Source: an uncultured Collinsella sp.
GTDB lineage: Bacteria; Actinomycetota; Coriobacteriia; Coriobacteriales; Coriobacteriaceae
Length of the DNA: 22,106 nt
Assembly (NCBI GenBank): GCA_902470895.1
Contig: CABRID010000025.1
Coordinates: forward strand, 1-22,106
Reading direction: 5' to 3'
The position numbers were made by a program, and so were the translations under genes. The notes below the pieces were generated by a model that worked only from the letters and a program-made list of their open reading frames with translations, ran no database searches and was not told the origin of the DNA. The number at the start of each line of letters is the position of its first letter. Positions within the stretch are counted from its first letter, which is position 1. Below, in pieces: positions 1 to 8,178 of the stretch.

Positions 1-37
1 ACGGGCGAGATCGATGTCTCAGAGCTCGATCTCAAGC

Positions 38-57
38 AGCTAAATAGCCATTTAGCT
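38..57. promoter_or_regulatory. Perfect 8-bp dyad, possible operator
   Basis: The arms AGCTAAAT and ATTTAGCT are perfectly inverted around a 4-base centre (AGCC). The site is AT-rich in otherwise GC-rich DNA and lies in the 94 bases left of the first terminator, where I find no convincing gene. A repressor site or promoter element for a gene beyond the left edge is possible. Its partner gene is not in the window, so its function is open. Confidence 0.3.
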
Positions 58-94
58 AAGTCTCTACGGCAGCTCGGACGCCATGTCTCGCCGC

Positions 95-132
95 AAAAAA
101 CGGGGCAGTCCGCACTCCTGCGGGCTGCCCCG
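95..132 (-). terminator. Rho-independent terminator of the zinc-ribbon gene
   Basis: Read on the minus strand, a 14-bp stem (CGGGGCAG then a wobble pair then the CCGCA arm, closed by a 4-base loop) is followed at once by six T. It starts 44 bases after the stop codon of the zinc-ribbon gene. The stem is perfect apart from one G-T wobble (109/124). The plus strand has no T run after it, so it acts in one direction. Confidence 0.92.
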
Positions 133-175
133 TGTCGCTGGTTATCGCATCACGACCCCAACCGACACCGCTCCC

Positions 176-1513
176 CTACTTCCCAAATAGCGCGCCCAGA
201 AGACCGCGGCGCTTGGGCTTCTCCTCTCGGCAGGAACCCTCGACGGCGGCTGCAACCTGGCGCGGTTGCTCGCCGCCTCCACGGCGCACGATCTGGTACA
301 GGAACGGCGATTTAACGTATTTGACCTCGATGGGCATGGCATGCACGGTGCTTTCTCCGGACAGATGCAGGCTCGGGTTGAGCGGCGCCACCATGTGCGT
401 TTCGCGCTTGTCACTAAACACCACCGCGGCCGCGCGGCCCGTCTGGCCGTTCACGGCGATGCGCACCTGCTCGCCGTCGCGGCTGTCCGTTGCCGGACGG
501 TCGACAAAGTACACCGGCACCATAACTAGGCCGTCCTTATGCTTGCGGGCCTTGCGCGCCCACGTGCGGATACTCTTTTTATTGAGCCCCAGTACAGCCT
601 CGGCGTCGTTGCCCGCAACGTCGAGCGCCAACTTATCAATGACCACCTGGTCCTTGGTAGACGCATCGACTGAGACGACGCGAAAGTCACCTTCCTGCAT
701 GGCAGGGTCAAACGGCCCAACCTTGGCAAAGTCCCACGGCTCCAGAATGCCCATAAGGCGAACATCCAGATAGTTTGCCCTCGGATACGCCCAGTCGAGC
801 ACCTCGTAGTACACCAGGGTTTCCTTGCTCAGGCCCTTGCCCGGGAAGCTCGCCATCATGCGCAGGTCCGCCAGCGCCATGGGGAAATAGAAGAGCATCA
901 TGTCGTTTTGGATCGCATCTTCCACGTCGTGCCCGGCAAAGGCATCCGGGTACTGGCGCACCAGCTGCAGCGCGTTGGCACGTGCCTGCTGCGGCGAGAT
1001 TTCGCAGGGAATACCCTGATCCGGCACATACTCCGCACCCACGCCCATGGTCAGACGCTTGCTAAACGTCCCCGGCTTGAGCAGGTCGGCAATGCCGATC
1101 TTGTTGCCGCAGGACGGGCACTCAAACACGCGCTGGGTCGACTCGCCCTCAAAGGACGCACCACAGAAGGGGCAAGGAATACTCACATGCGTGGCCTCTT
1201 GGAACTCTTGCGCCGTGCCGCGATCCTCCCACAGCAGATGTTCCAGGACCGACTGATTGCGCCAGTGCGAATTGAAGAAATACCAGTCCGGGTCCTCCGG
1301 GCGCTCGAGTTGCGACACATGCGTGAGCTTGAGCAGTCCATCCACCACCGTCAGCGGCGTATGGCGAATGCCCAGGGCGCTCTTGGGCTCTCCGACGTCC
1401 GCCTGCCACGGAACGACCGTGCCGCAATAGGCGCACTCAAAGCTGCGCTTAGCCTGGTGCGAGTACATAGGGCCGCCGCAGTTTTGACATTTAATGGCAA
1501 ACATCTCGTCCAT
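176..1513 (-). CDS. Protein with two TFIIB-type zinc ribbons, function unknown
   Basis: Predicted 445 aa. The chosen ATG follows AAGGAGG by 8 bases, so the longer frame starting at 1564 is rejected. Two four-cysteine zinc ribbons are visible: C9/C12/C27/C30 and C114/C117/C132/C135. Each is a CxxC pair, a short linker and a second CxxC pair. The middle is a mixed alpha/beta region without a motif I can name. Near the C terminus a VPVYFVD stretch followed by VNGQTG resembles the tail of bacterial 'TFIIB-type zinc ribbon-containing' proteins, which have no established activity. No signal peptide or clear membrane span is seen; the very end is basic then hydrophobic (RRGLLGALFGK). It is a single-gene unit with its own terminator and a dyad in its leader, divergent from the CDF gene. 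Nucleic-acid or protein binding is only a guess. Confidence 0.85.
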   Translation of the reverse strand: MDEMFAIKCQNCGGPMYSHQAKRSFECAYCGTVVPWQADVGEPKSALGIRHTPLTVVDGLLKLTHVSQLERPEDPDWYFFNSHWRNQSVLEHLLWEDRGTAQEFQEATHVSIPCPFCGASFEGESTQRVFECPSCGNKIGIADLLKPGTFSKRLTMGVGAEYVPDQGIPCEISPQQARANALQLVRQYPDAFAGHDVEDAIQNDMMLFYFPMALADLRMMASFPGKGLSKETLVYYEVLDWAYPRANYLDVRLMGILEPWDFAKVGPFDPAMQEGDFRVVSVDASTKDQVVIDKLALDVAGNDAEAVLGLNKKSIRTWARKARKHKDGLVMVPVYFVDRPATDSRDGEQVRIAVNGQTGRAAAVVFSDKRETHMVAPLNPSLHLSGESTVHAMPIEVKYVKSPFLYQIVRRGGGEQPRQVAAAVEGSCREEKPKRRGLLGALFGK

Positions 1514-1541
1514 GGAAACGTCCTCCTTTGCACAGGGGCTG

Positions 1542-1560
1542 TCGACATTAAGTATGTCGA
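1542..1560. promoter_or_regulatory. 19-bp perfect dyad upstream of zinc-ribbon gene, candidate operator
   Basis: TCGACAT and ATGTCGA are perfect 7-base inverted arms around TAAGT. The site is 28 bases upstream of the zinc-ribbon start codon, in the 218-base divergent spacer shared with the CDF gene. On the minus strand its centre reads TACTTAAT, which could serve as a -10 region, so a bound repressor would block the promoter. No regulator gene is adjacent. Confidence 0.4.
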
Positions 1561-1731
1561 GCAAGCAGGCACATGCCCATACCCATGTGGCCCAAAATGG
1601 ACCACCCAGGCAGACGAGAAGGCTCGCTCGTTAGCACCGGCAGACTATTGCTGCATTTTCTGAGCATCGGTGCACGGCGCCCCCGCGCGAGCTACACTAT
1701 CCCCTTAAACATGATTGTGAGGACGACCGCT

Positions 1732-2913
1732 ATGCTATTTGTAAATCGGCTGGTACATACGCTTGTTCCCGGCAGCGAGAGCGAGCCGGTCGATGCATCT
1801 TGCCGCACCAACGCGGGCTTTTCCGCAAGCCTCGTCTGCATTGGCCTCAACATCACCCTGTGCCTGGCCAAGGGCATCGCGGGCCTGCTCGCCGGCTCCG
1901 TCTCCCTCATCGCCGACGCTTTCAACAACCTCTCCGATGCCTCGAGCAACATCGTGAGCCTGCTCGGGTTCCGCCTTGCCAGCCGCCCGGCAGACGAAGG
2001 CCACCCCTATGGCCACGGTCGCTATGAGTACCTCGCCGGCCTGTTCGTCGCCGTCCTGGTTTGCGCCGTCGGCATCAATCTGATCCTCGAGTCGGTCACT
2101 AAGATCATCAAGCCTTCCCCCACTGCATATTCGGTGCTCTCCTTAGCCGCCCTCGTCTTGTCCATGCTCGTTAAGCTCTGGATGGCAGCGTTCAACCGCA
2201 CGCTGGGCGATCGCATCGACTCGGAGACGCTCATCGCCACAGCACAGGACTCCAAAAACGACGTCATCACCTCGGGCTCGGTCTTGGTGGCGGCGCTTAT
2301 TTCGCAGACGACCGGCTGTGACCTCGATGGCTGGGCAGGCCTGGGTGTGGGCATCTTCATCTGCATCAGCGGCATAGGCCTAGTGCGCAACGCCATCAGC
2401 CCGTTGCTGGGGCAAGCGCCCGACCCCAAGCTCGTCCAGGCAATCCGCGACAAGATCATGTCCTATCCGCAGGTCTTGGGCACACACGACCTGATGGTGC
2501 ACGACTACGGCCCCGGTCGTCAGTTTGCCAGCGCCCACGTGGAGATGCCCGGCGAGGGCGACGCGTTTGAGCACCACGAGATCCTGGACACCATCGAGCA
2601 CGACATCAAGCGCCAGATGGGCATTGGGATCACGCTGCACTGCGACCCCATCGCGACAACCGGCGACGACCTGCGCGGCTGGGTCAAGCGCGGCGTCATG
2701 CAGATCGATCCCGCGCTCTCCATCCACGACCTGCACGAGCACGACGGCTTTGTGTCATTTGACCTGGTGCGTCCCGACGGCTTTGACATATCCGACGAGG
2801 AGCTGCTGGAGCTCGTCACGCGCATCGTGCATGAGCGCCGGCCCGACGTCTCGTGCGTCGTCACGTTCGATTCGGGCTTTAGCTCGCCCGAGCGTCCGGC
2901 CGAGCAGCTGTAG
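1732..2913 (+). CDS. Cation diffusion facilitator (CDF) metal exporter with tandem C-terminal domains
   Basis: Predicted 393 aa. CDF proteins are proton-coupled divalent-metal exporters of the inner membrane. The start chosen is the ATG 8 bases after GAGGA; an upstream in-frame ATG at 1711 lacks such a site. About six hydrophobic spans lie between residues 29 and 222. The family motif after the second span reads SLIADAFNNLSD (58-69), with HPYGHGRYEY at 91-100. The metal-site positions are N65/D69 and D173/D177, an NxxxD-DxxxD set rather than the HxxxD pairs of zinc exporters such as ZitB. Manganese or iron is therefore more likely than zinc, but specificity is not proven. Residues 225-307 form the usual cytoplasmic domain, and 315-383 look like a second copy-like extension. 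It is the only plus-strand gene and ends 18 bases from the convergent membrane-protein gene. A possible -10 (TACACT, 1693-1698) lies upstream with no good -35. Confidence 0.93.
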   Translation: MLFVNRLVHTLVPGSESEPVDASCRTNAGFSASLVCIGLNITLCLAKGIAGLLAGSVSLIADAFNNLSDASSNIVSLLGFRLASRPADEGHPYGHGRYEYLAGLFVAVLVCAVGINLILESVTKIIKPSPTAYSVLSLAALVLSMLVKLWMAAFNRTLGDRIDSETLIATAQDSKNDVITSGSVLVAALISQTTGCDLDGWAGLGVGIFICISGIGLVRNAISPLLGQAPDPKLVQAIRDKIMSYPQVLGTHDLMVHDYGPGRQFASAHVEMPGEGDAFEHHEILDTIEHDIKRQMGIGITLHCDPIATTGDDLRGWVKRGVMQIDPALSIHDLHEHDGFVSFDLVRPDGFDISDEELLELVTRIVHERRPDVSCVVTFDSGFSSPERPAEQL

Positions 2914-2931
2914 CCCCGCTCCGCTCGTCCG

Positions 2932-3921
2932 CTAGTTTCCCTGCGCGCCCGAGATGCCGTTTTGCAGGGCGTTCCAGGCATCCGTCGCCATGCCGCCCAA
3001 GTTCTGCGCGGTATCGCCCAGGTTTTGTGCCGTGTCGCCCAGCTCTTGCGCCTTGTCTCCCAACTCCTGTGCCTTGTTGCTCAAGTCCTCCAGCGTGTTG
3101 GAGCTCGAGCTGTCGGTACCGCTTTGGCCGTCGGACGAGTTGCCTGAGCTGTTCTTGTGCGTGAGCTGAATTTCGAGGTTGCCGCTGTCGTTATAGTAGG
3201 CAGAAGTAACGACCCAGTTGGCATCGACGACGGGCGTTGAGCCATCATCAGTCAGGACCACGGCATTCGAAAGATCGGCGCCGCGCGACTTGAGGATCTT
3301 CTTGGCGTTGGACCAGTACTGCCCCGGGATATCACTCAGATCGACGGTGCTAGACGAGGCGGACTCGGTTTGCTCGGCAGTGGTATCGGCCGTTGAACTC
3401 CCTCGCTTGTTGAGCATGCCCGACACGATGGCAAACACAACCGACAGCGCAAAGAAGATTGCCAGCACGATGAGGATCTTCTTGATCACGCTCGACGAAC
3501 GCGACGGCTTCTTCTCCTCGTCCTCGCCATATTGCGGAATCGACTTGGGGTACTCGCGATACGGCTCGCGCGACTCGTAGCGAGGCTGCGCCGTGCGAGG
3601 CATATACGTCGTCTGCTGAGGCTGCGGAATGGGATTCTGCGGCAGGTCATCATAGGGATTCGGCGTCGAGGCAGCATAAGAATCCTGCGGCGCGTAATCA
3701 AACGGATCCGGGGCTGCGTTGCCATAGGGGCCTTGCGAAGATGCAGCGTAAGAATCCTGCGCCGTGTCGCCATAGCCCATAACCCGGGTGGGCTCGGCAG
3801 AAGGCTGCGTCGCGGCGGGGTCGGTATAACCGGGGTTGGGAACAACGCGGGTCGCATCGGCGCTATCGCCAACCTGCGCGGAACCGTAGCCGCCCATCAC
3901 GGTTGTCTTGTCCTGATCCAT
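2932..3921 (-). CDS. Single-pass membrane protein with disordered N-terminus, PASTA-like domain and heptad repeats
   Basis: Predicted 329 aa; the ATG follows AAAGGA by 8 bases. Residues 1-147 are low complexity, rich in P, Q, Y, S and D, with three T(R/T)V(M/V) motifs at about residues 6-9, 24-27 and 45-48 and a repeated QDSYAAS segment. A basic patch (SVIKKI) leads into one membrane span at about 149-170, so the N-terminal part should be cytoplasmic and the rest outside. Residues 198-256 resemble a PASTA domain (PGQYW..AKKIL..G....VV..G....VVDANWVVTS), the module that binds peptidoglycan fragments in Ser/Thr kinases; no kinase domain is present. A Ser/Asn-rich linker then leads to four heptads (283-310). 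The gene stands alone after fhs, with a weak possible -10 (TAGAAT, minus strand, 3967-3972). A cell-envelope role is inference. Confidence 0.85.
   Translation of the reverse strand: MDQDKTTVMGGYGSAQVGDSADATRVVPNPGYTDPAATQPSAEPTRVMGYGDTAQDSYAASSQGPYGNAAPDPFDYAPQDSYAASTPNPYDDLPQNPIPQPQQTTYMPRTAQPRYESREPYREYPKSIPQYGEDEEKKPSRSSSVIKKILIVLAIFFALSVVFAIVSGMLNKRGSSTADTTAEQTESASSSTVDLSDIPGQYWSNAKKILKSRGADLSNAVVLTDDGSTPVVDANWVVTSAYYNDSGNLEIQLTHKNSSGNSSDGQSGTDSSSSNTLEDLSNKAQELGDKAQELGDTAQNLGDTAQNLGGMATDAWNALQNGISGAQGN
2992..3075 (-). repeat. Four tandem 21-bp repeats encoding heptads
   Basis: Four successive 21-base units encode KAQELGD, KAQELGD, TAQNLGD and TAQNLGG near the C terminus of the membrane protein. 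Spacing of hydrophobic residues fits an amphipathic helix or coiled coil. Tandem units of this kind can gain or lose copies without breaking the frame. Confidence 0.85.
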
Positions 3922-4039
3922 GCAACGATTCCTTTCCGTCGCGCGTGAGCCTCAAGCTATCCATGCATTCTACCCGCGCAAAAGCCTATGACGGGCAGAG
4001 TCCGTCGGTATCTACAAGACATGCGCGGGCCTAAGGATC

Positions 4040-4075
4040 AAAAAGCCCCGCCGTGCCTTGTGGGCGCGGCGGGGC
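4040..4075 (-). terminator. Rho-independent terminator of fhs
   Basis: On the minus strand a 13-bp stem (GCCCCGCCG against CGGCGGGGC, extended by four inner pairs including one wobble) with a 5-base loop is followed directly by five T. It begins 25 bases after the fhs stop codon and separates fhs from the membrane-protein gene. Confidence 0.92.
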
Positions 4076-4100
4076 GGGCTAGCAGCTATGGACAGCAGGC

Positions 4101-5768
4101 TTAGAACAGGCCGGTGATGTTGCCGTCGTTGTCGACGTCGATGTTTTCGGCCGCGGGCACCTTGGGCAGACCCGGCATGGTCAGAACACTGCCGGTCAGC
4201 GCGACCACAAAGTGGGCGCCGGCAGAAACCTTGAGCTCACGCACGGTGATGCGGAAGTTCTCGGGAGCGCCCAGGGCCTTGGCGTTGTCGCTAAAGCTGT
4301 ACTGCGTCTTGGCGACGCACACCGGCAGGTTGCCAAAGCCGTTCTCGCGCAGCTCGGCGAGCTGGCGCTTGGCGGCCGGCGTAAAGTCAACGCCGTCGGC
4401 GCGGTAGACCTTGGTGGCAATGGCCTCGAGAGCGTCGGCCACATCGGCGCCGTCCTCATAGGCAAACTTGAGCTCACTCGGCTGCTCAATCAAACGCATA
4501 ACCTCATCGGCCAGCTCGAGCGCGCCCTCGCCGCCCTTGGCCCAGACCTCGGATAGCTTAACGTTGACGCCGAGCTTCTGGCACTCGGACTCGATGAGCG
4601 CAAGCTCGGCCTCGGTGTCCGTCGGGAATCGGTTGATGGCGACCACGCAGGGCAGACCATAAACGTTCTGGATGTTGTCGACGTGACGCAGCAGGTTGGG
4701 CATGCCAGCCTTGAGTGCCTCGAGATTCTCCTCGTTGAGGTCGGCCTTGGCGACGCCACCGTTGTACTTCAGCGCACGAGCGGTCGCGACGATCACGACA
4801 GCGCTGGGGCGAACGCCCGTCATGCGGCACTTGATGTCGAGGAACTTCTCGGCACCCAGATCGGCACCGAAGCCGGCCTCGGTAATGGCGATATCGCCAA
4901 AGCGCATCGCCATACGCGTGGCCATGATAGAGTTGCAGCCGTGGGCAATGTTGGCGAAGGGACCGCCGTGGACAAACGCGGGCGTGCCCTCGAGCGTTTG
5001 CACCAGGTTGGGCTTGAGCGCGTCCTTAAGCAACGCGGCCATGGCACCCTGGGCCTTGAGGTCGCGGGCACGGACGGGCTCGCCGGCAAAGCTATAGCCG
5101 ACGACAATCTCACCCAAGCGTTCCTTGAGGTCGTTGATGCTCGTAGACAGGCACAGGATTGCCATGACCTCGGAGGCGACGGTGATGTCGAAGCCGTCCT
5201 CGCGCGGCACGCCCTGGGCCTTACCACCAATGCCATCGATAACATGGCGCAGCTGACGGTCGTTCATGTCGACGACGCGCTTCCAGGTGATGCGCTTAAC
5301 GTCAATACCGAGCTGATTGCCCTGCTGGATGTGGTTATCAAGCATGGCGGCCAGCAGGTTGTTGGCAGCACCGATAGCGTGGAAGTCGCCGGTAAAGTGC
5401 AGGTTGATATCCTCCATGGGGATCACCTGAGCCCAGCCGCCACCGGCAGCACCGCCCTTAACGCCAAAGACAGGGCCGAGCGAAGGCTCGCGCAGGGCCA
5501 CGGCACTCTTGACGCCGCGGCGACGCAGGCCATCGGCCAGACCGATGGTCGTGGTGGTCTTGCCCTCGCCCGCAGGCGTTGGGTTGATAGCGGTCACGAG
5601 AACGAGCTTGGCCTGGTGATCAGTCGGCTCGTTGAGCAGTGAATAGTCGACCTTAGCCTTGTCGAAGCCGTACGGAATAAGGTGCTTAACGTCGACGCCG
5701 GCGTTCTTGGCCACCTCGGTAATAGGCAGCGGCGTGACAGAACGTGCGATTTCGATGTCAGTAGGCAT
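4101..5768 (-). CDS. fhs: Formate-tetrahydrofolate ligase (10-formyl-THF synthetase)
   Basis: Predicted 555 aa, the standard family length. The enzyme makes 10-formyltetrahydrofolate from formate, ATP and tetrahydrofolate in the cytoplasm, feeding purine synthesis and one-carbon metabolism. The start is the ATG 6 bases after AAAGGA ([10 protein letters not shown]); a frame extending to 5843 has no ribosome site and adds 25 non-family residues. Visible signatures are the ATP-binding loop [11 protein letters not shown] (64-74), the family signature [14 protein letters not shown] (105-118), [14 protein letters not shown] and [12 protein letters not shown]. All are intact, so it should be active. 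It is flanked by its own promoter candidate and a strong terminator, so it is probably transcribed alone. No other folate-pathway genes (folD and others) are next to it. Confidence 0.98.
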   Translation of the reverse strand: MPTDIEIARSVTPLPITEVAKNAGVDVKHLIPYGFDKAKVDYSLLNEPTDHQAKLVLVTAINPTPAGEGKTTTTIGLADGLRRRGVKSAVALREPSLGPVFGVKGGAAGGGWAQVIPMEDINLHFTGDFHAIGAANNLLAAMLDNHIQQGNQLGIDVKRITWKRVVDMNDRQLRHVIDGIGGKAQGVPREDGFDITVASEVMAILCLSTSINDLKERLGEIVVGYSFAGEPVRARDLKAQGAMAALLKDALKPNLVQTLEGTPAFVHGGPFANIAHGCNSIMATRMAMRFGDIAITEAGFGADLGAEKFLDIKCRMTGVRPSAVVIVATARALKYNGGVAKADLNEENLEALKAGMPNLLRHVDNIQNVYGLPCVVAINRFPTDTEAELALIESECQKLGVNVKLSEVWAKGGEGALELADEVMRLIEQPSELKFAYEDGADVADALEAIATKVYRADGVDFTPAAKRQLAELRENGFGNLPVCVAKTQYSFSDNAKALGAPENFRITVRELKVSAGAHFVVALTGSVLTMPGLPKVPAAENIDVDNDGNITGLF

Positions 5769-5808
5769 GGGCGGTCCTTTCGTTACCGAATGAGAAAAAG
5801 ACCAATTC

Positions 5809-5836
5809 AGCATAGCACGGGCGCGCAATAGTAAAA
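5809..5836 (-). promoter_or_regulatory. Candidate fhs promoter with extended -10
   Basis: On the minus strand TGC followed by TATGCT (5809-5817) forms an extended -10 box, 40 bases upstream of the fhs ATG. A poor -35 (TTTACT or TTTTAC, 5830-5836) sits 15-16 bases further upstream. It lies in the 146-base ruvB-fhs gap, where I see no terminator. The assignment rests on sequence match alone. Confidence 0.4.
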
Positions 5837-5914
5837 CGCCCATAACCGATGAACGGCGATATGTTTACCCGATGCCCAGCGATAGCCTACAGATGCGCTA
5901 AAACAAGCCCATTC

Positions 5915-6982
5915 CTACAGGGTCGGTTCAATACCCAAATGCTCAAAGGTGCGAAGCGTTGCCTGGCGGCCCTGGGGCGTGCGAATCATCAAGCCGCACT
6001 GCAGCAGATAGGGCTCGTAGACATCCTCAAGCGTACCCGGGTCCTCGCCCACCGCGCTAGCAAGCGTCGTCAGGCCCACGGCACGGCCGGAGAACGTCTT
6101 GGCAAGCGTCTCCAAGATGCGAATGTCCATCCAGTCCAGACCAAGCTCGTCGATCTCAAAGAACTCGAGCGCCTGACGGCAAATGTCAAGCTCAATAGGA
6201 CCGTTGCCGCGCACCTGCGCGTAGTCGCGCACGCGCTTGAGCAGACGGTTGGCAAGACGCGGCGTACCGCGGGAACGCGAGCCGATCTCGAGTGCACTGG
6301 CATGGTCGATCGTCACACCCAGAATGGTCGCCGAGCGTGTCACAATCTGGGCGAGCTCCTCGACGGTGTAGTAATCCAGGCGATACGAAATGCCAAAACG
6401 GTCGCGTAGTGGGCCGGTCAACATGCCCGAGCGAGTCGTTGCCGCTACCAGCGTAAACTTGGGGATATCCAGGCGAATCGAGCGCGCCGCCGGACCCTTG
6501 CCAATCACGATATCGAGGGCAAAGTCCTCCATCGCGGGGTACAGGACCTCCTCGACCGAACGGTTGAGGCGGTGGATCTCGTCGATAAACAGCACATCAC
6601 CCGGCTGCAAGTTAGTAAGGATGGCCGCCAGGTCGCCCGTGCGCGCGATGGCGGGGCCACTCGTGGTCTTGATCTGAGCGCCCAGCTCGTTGGCGATAAC
6701 GGTGGCCAGCGTGGTCTTGCCCAGGCCCGGAGGACCCGAGAAAATCACGTGGTCGAGCGTCTCGCCACGGTTCTGCGCCGCTTCGATCAACACGCGCAGG
6801 CTCTGCTTGATGTGCTCCTGGCCGCAGTAGTCGTCCAGGCGCTGGGGGCGCAAAGTGCGGTCGACATCGAGGTCCTCGGCCGTCAGCTCCGAGCCCACCA
6901 TGCGCTCGCCGTGCGCCATGGATGCCGCCGGCGAGTTACCGGGCGTCGCCCACAGGTCCTGAGAGTCATCGGCTTCCCACAT
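5915..6982 (-). CDS. ruvB: Holliday junction branch-migration ATPase RuvB
   Basis: Predicted 355 aa from the ATG that shares its A with the ruvA stop (TGATG). A GTG one codon earlier (6985) is an alternative start. RuvB is the hexameric AAA+ motor that RuvA loads on Holliday junctions. Features in order: an N-terminal extension of about 35 residues, family start near [12 protein letters not shown], Walker [10 protein letters not shown] (about 84-91), Walker [10 protein letters not shown] (about 131-139), sensor AATTRSGML (about 180-188), and a C-terminal winged-helix region. All key motifs are intact. It is the last gene of ruvC-ruvA-ruvB. The usual gene length without the extension is about 330-345 aa, so the N terminus is slightly long. 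Confidence 0.98.
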   Translation of the reverse strand: MWEADDSQDLWATPGNSPAASMAHGERMVGSELTAEDLDVDRTLRPQRLDDYCGQEHIKQSLRVLIEAAQNRGETLDHVIFSGPPGLGKTTLATVIANELGAQIKTTSGPAIARTGDLAAILTNLQPGDVLFIDEIHRLNRSVEEVLYPAMEDFALDIVIGKGPAARSIRLDIPKFTLVAATTRSGMLTGPLRDRFGISYRLDYYTVEELAQIVTRSATILGVTIDHASALEIGSRSRGTPRLANRLLKRVRDYAQVRGNGPIELDICRQALEFFEIDELGLDWMDIRILETLAKTFSGRAVGLTTLASAVGEDPGTLEDVYEPYLLQCGLMIRTPQGRQATLRTFEHLGIEPTL

Positions 6983-7602
6983 CACGCATCCATTCCGAGT
7001 CGCTTAAGCGCCGCGCCGAGCAGATCCTCGACACGCATATTCTGCCCATCATACCCGCTCAGGGCAACATCGGTCTCCTGCGGGCTAAAGCCCATGGAAA
7101 GGAGCGCCGCACGGGCATCATCGATGGCCGAGGGAGCAGCAGCGGGCACGGGCATCGCAACCTGGCCGGGAATCACGTCGACCGGCACAAAGCCCTTATC
7201 CTTGGCAAAGGTGCTCTTGAGTTCCAGGATCAGGCGCTGAGCTGTCTTTTTGCCCACACCGGGTACCTTGGCCATGCCCTTGTCGTCCTCGGCCATCACC
7301 AGCGAATACAGCTGCCCCACGGTATAGGTGGAAAGCACGGCGAGCGCCAAGCGCGGGCCAACGCCCGAGACGGACACGAGCCGATCGAACATCGTGCGCT
7401 CATCCTTGGAGGAAAAACCGAAAAGTGTCATGGCGTCCTCGCGCACCTGCATACGCGTATAGAGGCGGACCTCGCCGCCGGGCGTCGGCAACGTGGCCGC
7501 AGTGCTGCCCGAGATGCCGAGCTCAAAGCCAACGCCCGACACATCGACGACAGCAGAGCTCATCGTGGCCTCGACAAGCGTTCCATGGAGCTGGGAAATC
7601 AT
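6982..7602 (-). CDS. ruvA: Holliday junction DNA-binding protein RuvA
   Basis: Predicted 206 aa. RuvA forms tetramers that hold the Holliday junction in a square-planar form and recruit RuvB. The N-terminal OB-fold starts [12 protein letters not shown]. Two helix-hairpin-helix motifs are visible: [12 protein letters not shown] (79-90) and [12 protein letters not shown] (113-124). A flexible Pro/Ala linker (about 145-158) precedes the third, RuvB-binding domain (about 159-203). The ATG overlaps the ruvC stop by one base (TGATG). GAGAGGA lies 11 bases upstream, so translational coupling to ruvC is likely. The open frame continues upstream through ruvC, but that part is not family-like. Confidence 0.98.
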   Translation of the reverse strand: MISQLHGTLVEATMSSAVVDVSGVGFELGISGSTAATLPTPGGEVRLYTRMQVREDAMTLFGFSSKDERTMFDRLVSVSGVGPRLALAVLSTYTVGQLYSLVMAEDDKGMAKVPGVGKKTAQRLILELKSTFAKDKGFVPVDVIPGQVAMPVPAAAPSAIDDARAALLSMGFSPQETDVALSGYDGQNMRVEDLLGAALKRLGMDA

Positions 7603-8123
7603 CAGTATCCGGTTCCTCTCTGTTGATAGAACTCGCCACCGGTGAGGGCGCGGGTGCGGCTGAGGTTTACGTGGCAGATGGCGCAGGCCAGGGCATCGGC
7701 GGCATGGTCGGGATGCGGGTCGTGGTCGAGCTGCGTGAGCGTGCGCACCATGTAGGCGACCTGCCGTTTGTCCGCGGCGCCGGTGCCCACAACAGCCTGT
7801 TTGATCTGCATGGGCGTGTACTCGCCAATCTCGAGCGCGCATTCCGAAAGCGCCACGAGTGCAGCACCGCGGGCATGAGCCGTAGGGATGGCCGAGCGAA
7901 CGTTGGCGCCAAAGTAAATGCTCTCGATAGCAGCGGTATCGGGGCGGTAGCGCTCCACGACACCCTTGAGGTCGCGGGCGATATGCGACAGGCGCACCGC
8001 GAGCGGACTTCCGGCACTGGTCTCGATGCAGCCATAGGCACGGCAGCGAACCTCGCCACGACGCTCCTCGATAATCCCCCAACCCGTATGAGCCAAACCG
8101 GGGTCAATGCCCAAGATAACCAA
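7602..8123 (-). CDS. ruvC: Holliday junction resolvase RuvC
   Basis: Predicted 173 aa, normal for the family. RuvC is the dimeric endonuclease that cuts Holliday junctions after RuvAB branch migration. The RNase H-like fold and its four acidic/His catalytic positions are present: D7 (GIDPG), E67 (AIESI), H140 and D143 (HPDHAADAL). The start codon is TTG, set 5 bases after GGGGAGG, and gives the conserved N terminus MVILGIDPG; no other start fits. It is first in the ruvCAB operon. A LexA-type box lies 56 bases upstream, pointing to SOS control. Confidence 0.98.
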   Translation of the reverse strand: MVILGIDPGLAHTGWGIIEERRGEVRCRAYGCIETSAGSPLAVRLSHIARDLKGVVERYRPDTAAIESIYFGANVRSAIPTAHARGAALVALSECALEIGEYTPMQIKQAVVGTGAADKRQVAYMVRTLTQLDHDPHPDHAADALACAICHVNLSRTRALTGGEFYQQRGTGY

Positions 8124-8178
8124 GCCAACCTCCCCTCGTCTTTTTCAAAGCACAAGGCAAGGCCCCGCGCACTATTCA

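Noticed and set aside
1..314. Open plus-strand frame from the left edge, read as the end of a truncated gene
   Set aside because: It runs through the terminator hairpin and into the 3' end of the zinc-ribbon gene. Codons are unlike the neighbours (cta, tta, gga) and the translation is not recognisable. A real gene end in the first 90 bases cannot be fully excluded.
2914..2931. Bidirectional terminator between the convergent CDF and membrane-protein genes
   Set aside because: The 18-base gap has no hairpin or T run. How these transcripts end is not visible.
4683..5642. 319-codon plus-strand frame opposite fhs
   Set aside because: Antisense shadow of a fully conserved enzyme gene.
7603..8082. 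Extension of the ruvA frame upstream to 8082
   Set aside because: This part is ruvC read in another frame. The family N terminus MISQLHG starts at 7602 beside the ruvC stop.
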